Assembly: GCF_025934275.1 (NCBI RefSeq)
Contig: NZ_JAICYI010000011.1
Location: 1-61,400 of the forward strand
Length of the DNA stretch: 61,400 nucleotides
Direction: 5' to 3'
DNA from: Phenylobacterium sp.
GTDB lineage: Bacteria > Pseudomonadota > Alphaproteobacteria > Caulobacterales > Caulobacteraceae
This document shows, piece after piece, positions 51,892 to 61,055 of this stretch (positions within the stretch are counted from its first letter, which is position 1; every line of letters begins with the position of its first letter). The notes beneath the pieces are model-generated. The model searched no databases. It saw only the letters and a program-made list of their open reading frames with translations, and had not been told where the DNA came from. The position numbers and the translations under genes were made by a program.

Positions 51892-52199
51892 CCGAGCCCC
51901 ATCTGCCAGCTGGCCGGCTCCTTGAAGACGATCCAGCCGACCAGCGGCACGAGGCAGGCGCCGACCAGCGAGAAGGCGTAGGCGGTCGACAGCGGCACCC
52001 GCGTCAGCACGTAGAACCACAGGATCGCCGCCAGGCCGTACCACGCCAGGGCCGCCATCAGCGGCCAGTTGGCGACGAGCCGCATCACGATCGGCCCGGA
52101 GAGCCGTTGGTCGTAGAGGGCCGCGAACTTGAACAGGCTCTGACCGAGCGGCAGGGCGATGGCCACGCTCGCGCAGAGCGCGATGTCCTTTGGACTCAC
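51837..52199 (-). CDS. Small four-helix EamA/SMR-type flippase (ArnE/GtrA-like)
   Basis: The product has 120 residues with four hydrophobic helices (DIALCASVAIALPLGQSL, VLTRVPLSTAYAFSLVGAC and others). It resembles the ArnE/ArnF group that flips undecaprenyl-linked sugars, rather than multidrug EmrE (no conserved early glutamate is seen in helix 1). It starts at a GTG whose GTGA overlaps the GT2 gene stop, so the two are probably co-translated. A direct role in moving the GT2 product across the membrane is inferred. Confidence 0.78.
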   Translation of the reverse strand: MSPKDIALCASVAIALPLGQSLFKFAALYDQRLSGPIVMRLVANWPLMAALAWYGLAAILWFYVLTRVPLSTAYAFSLVGACLVPLVGWIVFKEPASWQMGLGYALMTVGFFLVLARPGL

Positions 52200-53269
52200 G
52201 GGAGCGGCTCTCCGGCTTCCAGCCGCTGGACGGTCCGCAGGTAGGGGTGGATGGGCCGGTTGGGCGCGTTCAGCACGTCGAAGTTGATCGCCTGCAGCAG
52301 GAACTGCGCGCCCAGGATGATCGGCAGGGCCGCGGCCATCACCACGCCGGCCGAGGCGACCTGGCCCGGCACGCGCGTCGCCACGTAGTGCGCCGCGTAG
52401 CCCAGGCCGAACAGGATGCCGAACAGGCCGAACACCAGCTCCAGGCTGGCGGCGTTGAACTCGCGCACGAAGTATTGCCCGAGCACGCGCTGCACGAAGT
52501 TGCGGAGGTGCTTGAGCGCGAAGGGCCCGACGATCGCGCCGATCCGCAGGTTCGAGACCTCGCCGGCGTAGCGGGCCGGCATCGGCACGTCGCGCACCAC
52601 CGCGCGCAGGGTGCCCAGATGGTAGAGCAGGTCGGTCTCGAAGAAGAACCGGCGCGAGACCCGCTTCTGCATCACGAGGTTGGCGACCGTGGCCTCGATG
52701 GCCGTGTAGCCGTTGGTCGGATCGAAGATGTTCCAGTAGCCGGTCGACAGCTTGGCGGCGAACGACAGCGCCGCATTGCCGAACACCCGGACCGCCGGCA
52801 TCGCGCGCAGGTGGCTCACCGACGTGAACCGGTTGCCCTTCGCGTAGTCGGCCTCGCCGAGCAGGATCGGGGCCACGAGCTGGCTCATGTAGCCCAGGTC
52901 CATCTGATCGTCGCCGTCGACCTTGACCAGGATCCGGCCGCCGCGCCGCACCGCTTCGGCGTAGCCGGCGAGCGTCGCCCCGCCCACGCCCTGGTTCTTC
53001 GCCAGCCGCACGACGGCGACCCGCGGGTCCTTGGCGTTGGCGTCCAGGAAGTCGCCGGTGTGCTCGGGGCAGGCGTCGTCGACGCAGACGATCCCCTCCA
53101 CCCACGGCGGGGTCTTGGCGACGACATCCAGGATGTGGGCCCTCACGCGGTAGCACGGGATGACCAGCCAGACGCCGGCGCCCTCAAGGCTGGGACTGAC
53201 CGCCGGCGACGTCCTGCGCCGGCCGGCGGGCGACGGAGGTTCGCGCGCGATCTGGTCGATGGACGTCAT
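52196..53269 (-). CDS. GT2 polyprenyl-phosphate glycosyltransferase (GtrB/DPM1-like)
   Basis: The protein has 357 residues. The GT-A domain has WLVIPCYRVRAHILDVV, VCVDDACPEHTGDF and the metal-binding KVDGDDQMD, then YGWN-type late motifs including PTNGYTAI. Two C-terminal membrane helices follow (about residues 255-345). This is the pattern of enzymes that charge undecaprenyl-phosphate with a sugar at the inner leaflet. It overlaps the small flippase gene by 4 bp. The ATG at 53269 is preceded by GGAAG and is preferred over an upstream ATG at 53293. Confidence 0.85.
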   Translation of the reverse strand: MTSIDQIAREPPSPAGRRRTSPAVSPSLEGAGVWLVIPCYRVRAHILDVVAKTPPWVEGIVCVDDACPEHTGDFLDANAKDPRVAVVRLAKNQGVGGATLAGYAEAVRRGGRILVKVDGDDQMDLGYMSQLVAPILLGEADYAKGNRFTSVSHLRAMPAVRVFGNAALSFAAKLSTGYWNIFDPTNGYTAIEATVANLVMQKRVSRRFFFETDLLYHLGTLRAVVRDVPMPARYAGEVSNLRIGAIVGPFALKHLRNFVQRVLGQYFVREFNAASLELVFGLFGILFGLGYAAHYVATRVPGQVASAGVVMAAALPIILGAQFLLQAINFDVLNAPNRPIHPYLRTVQRLEAGEPLP

Positions 53270-53452
53270 CCGCTTCCAGCCATGCCTCGCCATCGGGCTA
53301 ACACGGAAGGCGCGAGGCTGGCAAAAGGCCGCAAGCGCCACGCCTTGAGCACGCCCCCATCAACTGGCAACGAGGCGTGAAGGCGGCAAGGCGGCCGCCT
53401 TGCGCGGCGAATCGGCGCCTGATACCAGCCGGCGCCTTCGCGGGGAGTGTTG

Positions 53453-54286
53453 ATGGACACCGCCACCCACATGTTGCGGACGGGCCAGCGCGGCGCGCTG
53501 TTCCAGGTCAACATGGCGCTGCGGGACCTCAGGAGCTCCGTCGAGCGGATCGGGCTCGCCTGGTCGCTCGCCTCGCACGACGTGGTGGCCCGCTATCGCG
53601 GCTCGATCCTCGGCCCGTTCTGGATCACGCTCTCCATGGGGCTGATGGTGGCCGGCATCGGGCTTCTGAACGCCAAGCTGCTCAACGTGGCGGTGCCCGA
53701 TTTCATCCCGTTCGTGGCGCTCGGCATCGTCTTCTTCGGCGCGATCAGCGGCACCGTGACCGAGGGCTGCGACACCTTCGTGGGCGCGGCGGGGATCCTG
53801 TCCCAGACCAGCCTGCCGATGTTCACCTTCGTCTGGCGCACGGTGCTTCGGAACCTGATCAACCTGGCGCACAACATGGTCATCATCGTCGCCGTCCTGG
53901 TCTATTACGGCTTCTGGCGGAAGGCCGACGTCGCCTCCGCCGCCGTCGGGCTCGTGCTGCTGGTCGCGAACTCTGCCTGGGCCGCCATGCTGGTCGGCAT
54001 CTTCTCCGCGCGGTTCCGCGACGTGCCGCAGATCGTCCAGTCCTTGATGCAGTTCGCGATCTTCTTCACGCCGGTTTTCTGGCTGCCCGAGCGGCTGGGC
54101 TCCAGCCGCTTCGTGCTGGACTTCAACCCCTTCTATCACCTGGTGGAGGCCGTCCGGGCGCCGCTGCTGGGCAAGCAGCTGGAGCCGCACAGCTACCTGA
54201 TGCTCGCCCTGATGGCGCTCGCCGGCTGGGGGGTGACCTTCGCCATCTTCACCCGCACCCGGCGCCGGATCGTGCACTACCTATGA
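53453..54286 (+). CDS. ABC-2 polysaccharide export permease (Wzm-like)
   Basis: The protein has 277 residues with six hydrophobic segments. It contains the ABC-2 permease pattern RYRGSILGPFWITLSMG near residue 45 and late RDVPQIVQSLMQFAIFFTPVFW. It forms the membrane channel that exports lipid-linked O-antigen or capsule polymer. The ATG follows GGGGAG at a six-base spacing; GTG and TTG codons just upstream are not needed. Overlap of 4 bp with the ATPase gene shows a tight Wzm/Wzt operon. Confidence 0.93.
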   Translation: MDTATHMLRTGQRGALFQVNMALRDLRSSVERIGLAWSLASHDVVARYRGSILGPFWITLSMGLMVAGIGLLNAKLLNVAVPDFIPFVALGIVFFGAISGTVTEGCDTFVGAAGILSQTSLPMFTFVWRTVLRNLINLAHNMVIIVAVLVYYGFWRKADVASAAVGLVLLVANSAWAAMLVGIFSARFRDVPQIVQSLMQFAIFFTPVFWLPERLGSSRFVLDFNPFYHLVEAVRAPLLGKQLEPHSYLMLALMALAGWGVTFAIFTRTRRRIVHYL

Positions 54287-55032
54287 GCCATCCGGTCTCG
54301 ATCTCGGTCTCGAACCTCACCGTCCGCTTCCCGGTCTACGGGGTGGACGCCAAGTCGCTGAAGAAGCACCTGGCGCGGGTGACTGTGGGCGGGCGCCTGG
54401 GCTCGTCGCTGGCCGGGGCCACCGAGGTGACGGCGCTCTCCGACCTGAACCTGCAGCTGAAGGCCGGCGACCGGCTGGGCCTCGTGGGCCACAACGGCTC
54501 GGGCAAGACGACGCTGCTGCGCGCGCTTTCCGGAGCCTATGAGCCGGACGAGGGCTCGATCGACGTGCACGGCCGCATCGCGGCCCTACTGGACCTCAAC
54601 CTCGGCGTCGACCCGGCGGCCACCGGCTACGACAACATCCGCCTGCGCGGCCGCATCGCCGGCCTCTCGGCGCGTGAGATCGAGGAACGGATGGACGAGA
54701 TCGCCGAGTTCACCGGGCTTGGGCCGTTCCTCTCCATGCCCGTGAAGACCTATTCGGCGGGCATGCAGGCGAGGCTCGCCTTCGCCGCCGCCACCGCCGT
54801 CGAGGCCGACGTGCTCTTGATGGACGAGTGGATCGCGGTGGGCGACGCCGATTTCCAGAAGCTCGCCCACAAGCGGCTGCTGAGCCTGGTGGAGCGGGCC
54901 GGGATCCTGGTGCTGGCCTCGCACGACACCGACCTTCTCAGGCTCTACTGCAACAAGGTGATGCGGCTCAAGGGCGGGATCGCCTCACCGGTGGCCGACA
55001 TCCGCAAGCTCGACGACCTGCTCGCCGCCTAG
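54283..55032 (+). CDS. Polysaccharide export ATPase (Wzt-like)
   Basis: The protein has 249 residues. Walker A is GLVGHNGSGKTTLLRAL near residue 68, the signature-like segment is TYSAGMQARLAFAAATAVEAD and Walker B is VLLMDEWIAVGD. It begins with VRFPVYG, as in KpsT/Wzt ATPases, and lacks the long C-terminal carbohydrate-binding domain of some Wzt proteins, so export is probably not linked to a terminal sugar cap. The 3' end overlaps the large convergent glycosyltransferase by 4 bp. Confidence 0.93.
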   Translation: MSHPVSISVSNLTVRFPVYGVDAKSLKKHLARVTVGGRLGSSLAGATEVTALSDLNLQLKAGDRLGLVGHNGSGKTTLLRALSGAYEPDEGSIDVHGRIAALLDLNLGVDPAATGYDNIRLRGRIAGLSAREIEERMDEIAEFTGLGPFLSMPVKTYSAGMQARLAFAAATAVEADVLLMDEWIAVGDADFQKLAHKRLLSLVERAGILVLASHDTDLLRLYCNKVMRLKGGIASPVADIRKLDDLLAA

Positions 55033-58000
55033 CGACGAGGCGCAGCCACGGCCTCCAGCACCTCCGCAACCGTGGCGCGGAATCGCGCCGGCGAGCAGTC
55101 CCGCTCGACCGCCGCGAGCCCGCCTGAGCGAATCCGCGCCCAGAGCTGCGGATCGGCGTATAGCCGCGCGCAGGCCTCGGCGAAGGCGGCCGCGTCGTCG
55201 GCGACCAGCAGGGCGTCGCCGTCCGCCCAGCCGAGCTGGCGGGCCAGCAGCGAGGTGGCGACCACCGGCAGCCCGCGGGCGGCGGCCTCGTGAACCTTCA
55301 TCGGGATGCCCGCCGCGAAGCGGGTGGGCGCGATGAACAACCGGGCCTTGGCGTAGAGGTCGCTCAGGTCCGCGACCCGGCCCAGCAGGCGCACGCGGTC
55401 GCCCGCGAGCGACTGCACGCCCGCCGCGCCGTTGCGGCCGGCGACCCACAGCGTCCAATCCTTGCCGATGAGACCGTCCAGCTGCGGCGCGACCTCGTCC
55501 ACGAAGAAGCGCAGCGAATCGGCGTTGGGCGAATGGTCCTCGTCGAGCGCGCCCACGAACAGCAGGTCGCGCCGCGCCGCGAAGCCGGGCGCGGTCGGCC
55601 GCGCCTCCACCGCATGGCCCAGGACCCGGACGCGCGCGACCCCTGCGGCCCGGAACTGCGCGGCCTCGGCCTCGCTGACGGCCAGCACCGCCGCGGCGCG
55701 CTTGGCCAAGGCGGTTTCGGCTCGCAGCGCGGCCCGGCTCTCGGCCTGCGGGAGGCCTGCGCCGTCGCGGGCCGCGAAGATCGCCTCCGCGTCGTAGATC
55801 AACCGGCCGGGGGGAATGAAGGGACGCATCTCGGCGAGCGCCGCCTTGAAGACCTTCATGTTGTGCGGTCGGCTGACGATCACGGCGTCGTAGTAGCCGC
55901 GCCGCTCGTGCATGAACGCCGCGAGCCCCGCCGCGCCGCGCTCGGCGGCGATCTCCACCTCGGGCGGCAGCCCGGCGGCGTAGGCCGTCGCGTAGTCCGC
56001 GTCCGGGTAGACGGTCGGGTAGAGCGTAACGAACCAGCCGGCCGCGCGGGCGGCGCCGATCAGGTCGAGCGCCCGCGGATAGCCGGCGCCCAGGTCGGCG
56101 TAAGGCACCTGGTCCTCGACGATCAGCAGCCGGCGCTGGGAGGAGCGCATGCGCGCCTCGAGCCCCGGCGCGCCCCGTTCACGATGCGCCGACTGCAGCG
56201 TCGTCCGGTGGCGGCTGACGAACACCTGGTGATGCTCGCGCTGCAGCGACAGGGCGGCCTCGGCGCTGGAGGCGCTGCCGAACTCGAAATGCCAGATCAG
56301 CGCGCGCGGCTCGTAGACCACCCGCATCCCAGCTTCGCGCAGCCGCATGCAGAAATCGGTTTCTTCGTAGTAGGCCGGCGCGAACGCCTCATCGAGGCCG
56401 CCCAGCTGCTCGAACGCCGAACGCCGGATCATCAGGAAGGCGCCGGAGCCATAGTCGACGTCGCGGCGGAACTGGAACTCCGGCGCCTCCGGATCGGCCC
56501 CGCGGCCGATCCCCGCGCAGGCCCCATCGCGCCAGATGACGCTGCCGGCCTCCTGCAGCGTGCCGTCCAGCAGCACGATCCGGGCCGCCACGGCGCCCGC
56601 GTCCGGCTCCGTGCGGAGCACCTCCCGGGCGGCGGCGATGGAGCCCGGCCTCACGCGTGCGTCATTGTTGAGCAGCAGCAGCGCCTCGCCGGTCGCCAGG
56701 GCGGCGGCCTGGTTCACCGCCCGCAGGAAATGGCGATTGTCCGCATTGCGGACGATCCTCGCCCCTTCGAGCCGTTCGAGCAGCTCGCTCGTGCGGTCGT
56801 AGGAAGCGTTGTCGACGATGATCACCTCGCTCGGCCGATCGAGGGCGAAGCGCAGCGACCGCAGGCACTGGAGCGTCAGCTCGGCCTGATTGAACAGCAC
56901 GAGCAGGATCGAGACCTCCGGCTTCTCCGCCGTAGGCAGCCGCAGGCGCCCAGCGTCGGCCAGGAACGCATCGAGCTCCTCACGGCAGGCCGCCCGGAAG
57001 GCCGCCTTGCGCGTCTCCGGATCAGCGGGCGCGTCCACATCCTCGGCGTGCGCCGGATCGGGCGGTCGCCCGGGCAGCAGCAGGGTGCGTCCGAGGTCGG
57101 TGACGCAGCGCCGCAGCGCGTGCGGCGAATCGGCCCTCAGGAACCGCTCCGGCCAGACGGCGTCCAGCCCCGCCCGCACCCGCGCCCACCTGAAACCGGC
57201 CAGCTCGCAGGAGTGGAAAAGCAGCCGCTCCAGCGCGTGCGCGAGGGTGCCGTCCTTCTGCCCCGCCTCGGGCTCGAAATCGCCGAAGCCAAGATGCAGA
57301 TCAAGCAGCGGCTTGAGCGCCTTGGGCCGCGCCCAGAGCATGGTCCCCGCGGGAAAGTCGAGCGGACTGTCCGGCGCCAGCGCCACGCCGAGCCGTTCGG
57401 CGAGCTCGCGGCACGCCGCAAAGTTCGGTCCCCAGACCATGTGGCGGCGGGTGGGCGGATAGATGCTGGGCGCCATCATCCCGAGGCTCGGCAGCCGCCG
57501 GAACGCCTCTAGAATCCCGCCGATCGCGTCGCCTGGCGGCAGGAGATCGCGCAACATGGCGCCGCGCCAGCCCGCCAGCGCGTCCCAGTGCAGCGACTTC
57601 TTGGTGTGCAGCAGGAGCAGCAGGTCGTAGTCCGCGATGAGGTCAGCGAAGCCGACGAGCTGGGGCGCGACGTTGCGCCCGCGGTTTGGCGTCACGCGCA
57701 GGACGATGCGGCCGCCGGACCACTCTTTCAGGCGCTGCTCGATGACGGGGCTTTTCGACGCGACGTCGGTCGAGACCAGCAGGTCCGCGCCCACCGGGAT
57801 CCGCTCCAGGTGCTCGAGGATCCCATCCAGGACCTCCGGGTAGAAGGCGTGGATCAGCACTGCCAGCCGAGGCGGCGGATCGAGCGGCGCGAAGCGGTAG
57901 TCGAGCGGGAGGTGGACGACCGTCTCGCCCGCCGGCTCGACGGGCGGCGCCGGCGGCGCCTTGCCGGCGGTGCGGTGCATGAGCCAGATGGCCGGGCGGC

Positions 58001-58118
58001 CCATGGCGCGAAGCACCGCGCGCGATTTCGGGCGGTCGAGGACCCGCTCGCGGATGCCCCACACCGTCCGGGCGAGCTGCCTGACCAGGGCGTTGCGGGC
58101 GGCGGCGGGGGCGGACAT
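55029..58118 (-). CDS. Three-domain glycosyltransferase (RgpF-like, GT2 and GT4 in one chain)
   Basis: The protein has 1029 residues. Residues about 85-345 resemble rhamnan synthesis protein F (LLLLLHTKKSLHW, HMVWGPNFAACREL). From about 400 a GT2 domain follows: EVSILLVLFNQAELTLQCL, VIIVDNASYDRTSELLERL and LLLLNNDARVRPGS. From about 670 a GT4 domain follows: VEDQVPYADLGAGYPRALDL and FIAPTRFAAGIPMKVHEAAA. Such a chain could make a repeat unit by successive transfers. No signal peptide; it is probably peripheral on the inner membrane. It stands alone between convergent export genes and two small envelope genes. Confidence 0.88.
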   Translation of the reverse strand: MSAPAAARNALVRQLARTVWGIRERVLDRPKSRAVLRAMGRPAIWLMHRTAGKAPPAPPVEPAGETVVHLPLDYRFAPLDPPPRLAVLIHAFYPEVLDGILEHLERIPVGADLLVSTDVASKSPVIEQRLKEWSGGRIVLRVTPNRGRNVAPQLVGFADLIADYDLLLLLHTKKSLHWDALAGWRGAMLRDLLPPGDAIGGILEAFRRLPSLGMMAPSIYPPTRRHMVWGPNFAACRELAERLGVALAPDSPLDFPAGTMLWARPKALKPLLDLHLGFGDFEPEAGQKDGTLAHALERLLFHSCELAGFRWARVRAGLDAVWPERFLRADSPHALRRCVTDLGRTLLLPGRPPDPAHAEDVDAPADPETRKAAFRAACREELDAFLADAGRLRLPTAEKPEVSILLVLFNQAELTLQCLRSLRFALDRPSEVIIVDNASYDRTSELLERLEGARIVRNADNRHFLRAVNQAAALATGEALLLLNNDARVRPGSIAAAREVLRTEPDAGAVAARIVLLDGTLQEAGSVIWRDGACAGIGRGADPEAPEFQFRRDVDYGSGAFLMIRRSAFEQLGGLDEAFAPAYYEETDFCMRLREAGMRVVYEPRALIWHFEFGSASSAEAALSLQREHHQVFVSRHRTTLQSAHRERGAPGLEARMRSSQRRLLIVEDQVPYADLGAGYPRALDLIGAARAAGWFVTLYPTVYPDADYATAYAAGLPPEVEIAAERGAAGLAAFMHERRGYYDAVIVSRPHNMKVFKAALAEMRPFIPPGRLIYDAEAIFAARDGAGLPQAESRAALRAETALAKRAAAVLAVSEAEAAQFRAAGVARVRVLGHAVEARPTAPGFAARRDLLFVGALDEDHSPNADSLRFFVDEVAPQLDGLIGKDWTLWVAGRNGAAGVQSLAGDRVRLLGRVADLSDLYAKARLFIAPTRFAAGIPMKVHEAAARGLPVVATSLLARQLGWADGDALLVADDAAAFAEACARLYADPQLWARIRSGGLAAVERDCSPARFRATVAEVLEAVAAPRR

Positions 58119-58184
58119 CGGCCGCGTTCAACCACGACCTTCCGGCAGGGTCCAGCGCCGCGGCGCCGCGGCGTCGGGAGCGGC

Positions 58185-58709
58185 TCAGGAGCGGTTCGGG
58201 GCGGTGTTCGTCTGAGCCGCCGGCGGCGGGGCGCACTTCCCGGCGCGGGCCTGCACCACATAGAACAGCGCCCGGCCCTGGGCGAAGCTGTAGCGCTCGG
58301 CGAGCGGATTGGTGTTCTGGCCGTTCATCAGGCTGGGCGCTTCCACCGCCCCGCCGTTCGGCGCGCCGCCAGCGCCGGAGGTCAGCGTCTGCTGGTTCCA
58401 GCCCGCCAGCTGCGAGCCGCACGCCGCCAGCGTCGCGTCGGCCACGAAGTTGGCGGGGTCGGTCGAGGCCGCCAGCGTGTAGCCCCAGCGATGCAGGCAA
58501 TCGTCGAGCATCGCCGCCGGATCGGCCGGCGCATTGGCGGGCGGCGCGGCGCCGGGAACGGTCGTGGCCGCGGCCGGCGCGGTGGTCTGGGCGTTGGCGG
58601 TGGTGAAGGGCTTGCACACGCCGTTCACGCCGGCTCCACGGTTGGCGTTGCAGCCGGCGAGACCCAGGCCCGCCAGCGCCGCCGCGGCGATCAGCTGAAG
58701 GTTGCGCAT
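58185..58709 (-). CDS. Hypothetical lipoprotein
   Basis: The protein has 174 residues. A lipobox LAGC at about residues 17-20 follows a hydrophobic signal, so lipidation at that cysteine is expected. The rest is Ala/Pro-rich and includes CLHRWGYTLAASTDP and AAPPANAPADPAAM. No enzymatic domain was recognised. It starts at 58709 just 4 bp after the stop of the glycine-zipper gene, suggesting an operon of two envelope proteins. Its role is unknown. Confidence 0.75.
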   Translation of the reverse strand: MRNLQLIAAAALAGLGLAGCNANRGAGVNGVCKPFTTANAQTTAPAAATTVPGAAPPANAPADPAAMLDDCLHRWGYTLAASTDPANFVADATLAACGSQLAGWNQQTLTSGAGGAPNGGAVEAPSLMNGQNTNPLAERYSFAQGRALFYVVQARAGKCAPPPAAQTNTAPNRS

Positions 58710-58713
58710 CGCG

Positions 58714-59142
58714 CTACTCACAGACCTGCATCGGCGCATAGACCAGGCGGCCGGCCTGGTCGTAGTAGGGACGGCTCACATAGTGGCACGATCCGGCCCT
58801 GTAGCTGGAGGCGTAGCGCGGATAGCGGGCGTAGGCCGGCGCGGCCCTCGTCCGGGCGCGGGCGTAGTGGCTCCGGTGACGGCGGTAGTAGGCTCTGTGG
58901 TCGCAGCTCACCCGCGACAGGTTGTTGCCGACCACGGCGCCCAGTCCCGCGCCCACCAGCGCGCCCGTGCCCTTCGAGCCATGGCCCGCCACCGCGCTGC
59001 CCAGCAGGCCGCCGCCGAGGGCGCCGACCACCGTGCCGGTGACCCTGCGGTTGTGCGCGTAGGCCTCGCAGCCGCTCCGCGCCTGCGCCGCCGAGGATAC
59101 GGCGAGCGCCAGGCCGACGGCGGCCAACAGAGTGCGGCGCAT
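58714..59142 (-). CDS. Glycine-zipper 2TM-type exported protein
   Basis: The protein has 142 residues. A signal peptide (residues 1-21, ALAVSSAAQA) is followed by a glycine zipper, GTVVGALGGGLLGSAVAGHGSKGTGALVGAGLGAVVG in two parts (about 36-71), as in the 17-kDa antigen/Glycine-zipper 2TM family. The tail is rich in Tyr, Arg and Ala. Such proteins insert in or associate with the outer membrane. GGAG lies eight bases before the ATG. Confidence 0.85.
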   Translation of the reverse strand: MRRTLLAAVGLALAVSSAAQARSGCEAYAHNRRVTGTVVGALGGGLLGSAVAGHGSKGTGALVGAGLGAVVGNNLSRVSCDHRAYYRRHRSHYARARTRAAPAYARYPRYASSYRAGSCHYVSRPYYDQAGRLVYAPMQVCE

Positions 59143-59222
59143 GTTCTTGTCTCCTCTCGATAGCTCGCCTCGCGCCGGAGGCTCGAGCGGAGGAACGCAT
59201 GGGCGCAGCGAATGGATGCCGG

Positions 59223-60887
59223 TCAGGCGAGCCAGTCGAGGAACCCCTGCTTGGCCAGCCACATGACGGAGAGCTCGACCGCGCGACGCCGCTGCGGCGG
59301 GAACGCCAGGAGCACCTCCTTGACGCTCGTCGCCCGGCCCAGCGCCACCAGCTCGAACGCCTGCGCGGCTTCCTCCAGGGACCCGCGCCAGGCGGGGAAC
59401 GCCCGATCGAGCTCGGTCTCCGCGGTCGCCAGCACGTCGGCGCCGGTCAGGCCGGGGGACGCGCGGAGCGGCAGATCGAGACTCGCAGCTTGGGTGGCGA
59501 AGCCCGCGAAGTCGGCGAAAGGGTCCCCCGCCGCCGGATCGCCGCGGATCGCCGCCGCAGCCGGCGGCGCAGCCGCGCGGATGGCCGCGAGCTCGTCGAT
59601 GAGGGCGGCGTACTGCCGGGCGACGACCGGCCAGTCGAACGCCTCGGCGACCCGCGCCCGCCCGGCCGCGCCCATCCGCCGGCGCAGGTCCGGATCCCCG
59701 GCGAGCGCCGCCAGGGCCTCGGCGGCGCGGCCGACGTGCACGGCGGTGTGCTGGGCGATCGCCCCGACGTAGGCCTGGTAGCTGTCCAGCAGCATCTGGT
59801 GGCGCTGGGCCATGGCGTAGCCGAGGCCGCCGGCCGGCCCGCCGAGGCTCGGGACCAGGATCGCCTCCACGCCGTCCCGCATCGTGGAGCGATAGCCGTC
59901 CCAATCGCTCGCCACGACCGGCAGGCCCGCGGCCATCGCTTCCACCGGGGCGATGCCGAACGTCTCCTGGATGTTGTCGACCAGGGACAGGAAGATGTCG
60001 GCCGCCGCCCACAGCTCGCCCAGCAGTTCGCGGTCGTTGCCGTCCAGGAAGCTCACCGGCACGTCCGGCGCGCAGGCGGCGGCGGCCTGCTCATAGCGCG
60101 CCCGGTCCGGCTCGCTCGGAAACCAGCCGGCCATCGCGAAGTGGAGCTTCTTCCCGCCAAGGCCGTGGGCGCGCTGCAAGGCCCGGAACATCGGCTGCGG
60201 GAAGGCCTTCTCGAAATACGACAGCCGACCCAGCCACAGCACGAGGACTGCATCCTCAGCGACATCGAGGGCCGCGCGGCGGCTGGCGCGCACCCGCGGA
60301 CGATCGGCGCGGGCGGCAAGGGCCGCGCCGTCCACCCCCAGCGGCACGATCGGCAGCATCGGCTGCCGGGGCGCGTGGCCGCCGGTGCGTTCGGCGAGGT
60401 GGCCGCCCCAGGTCTGGAACAGCGCCGCCAGGGCGTCGCGCACCGCGGGCGAGGTGCAGATGATGGCGTCCCACGGATGGGTCGGACCGAGCGAGGCGTT
60501 CAGGATCAGCTGCCGGACGGCCGGGGGCCCGATCGTGTGCGCCAGGCCCAGGAGGCTGTAGGCCGCATCTCCGGGCCCGCGCCGGCGGAGCCAGCTGAGC
60601 TCGTAGAGGTAGGGCTGGCCGCGCAGCAGCGCGCCCGCCTGCGCGCAGATCGCGGTGTTGAGCGCCGAGCCGCCGACGATGCGCGTCTCGGCGGGGCGGC
60701 CCTCGAGCAGCGCTTCGCGCAGCGCGGTTTCATCGGACGGGAGCAAGCTCAAGAGGTCGACCTGGCCAAAGCCGCCATGGCGCGCCAGCGCCCGGTAGAG
60801 CTCGAGGTTCGCCACGTCCTTGCCGAACGGGTTCTCCCGGCTCTCCAGCACCCCCGGCGGATGGAAGATCGCCAGCCGCCCCGCCAT
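59223..60887 (-). CDS. GT4-type glycosyltransferase with C-terminal extra domain (paralogue B)
   Basis: The protein has 554 residues and is paralogous to the gene at 35601-37262 over its length. The catalytic GT-B motif is VDNIQETFGIAPVEAMAAG followed by LPVVASDWDGYRSTMRDGVE. RLSYFEKAFPQPMFRAL is the linker to the sugar-donor half. The extra C-terminal domain (about residues 445-554) ends in FPPQRRRAVELSVMWLAKQG. It is cytosolic. Sugar and acceptor are unknown; two paralogues in one locus suggest two different linkages. Confidence 0.87.
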   Translation of the reverse strand: MAGRLAIFHPPGVLESRENPFGKDVANLELYRALARHGGFGQVDLLSLLPSDETALREALLEGRPAETRIVGGSALNTAICAQAGALLRGQPYLYELSWLRRRGPGDAAYSLLGLAHTIGPPAVRQLILNASLGPTHPWDAIICTSPAVRDALAALFQTWGGHLAERTGGHAPRQPMLPIVPLGVDGAALAARADRPRVRASRRAALDVAEDAVLVLWLGRLSYFEKAFPQPMFRALQRAHGLGGKKLHFAMAGWFPSEPDRARYEQAAAACAPDVPVSFLDGNDRELLGELWAAADIFLSLVDNIQETFGIAPVEAMAAGLPVVASDWDGYRSTMRDGVEAILVPSLGGPAGGLGYAMAQRHQMLLDSYQAYVGAIAQHTAVHVGRAAEALAALAGDPDLRRRMGAAGRARVAEAFDWPVVARQYAALIDELAAIRAAAPPAAAAIRGDPAAGDPFADFAGFATQAASLDLPLRASPGLTGADVLATAETELDRAFPAWRGSLEEAAQAFELVALGRATSVKEVLLAFPPQRRRAVELSVMWLAKQGFLDWLA

Positions 60888-61055
60888 TCAGCCCCCAGTC
60901 CCCGCCAAGCGCCGCCCCACCCCGCGTCCTCGCCGCGTCTCCGTCGCGGCTTTGTTACCACACGGCCGCCGCCGCGCGAGCCGGGCGCGCCATTCGGCAC
61001 GAAAGCTGCTGGCGGCTCCGTCGCCTGCCCGAACTGAGACAATGGAAGCGCCGCC

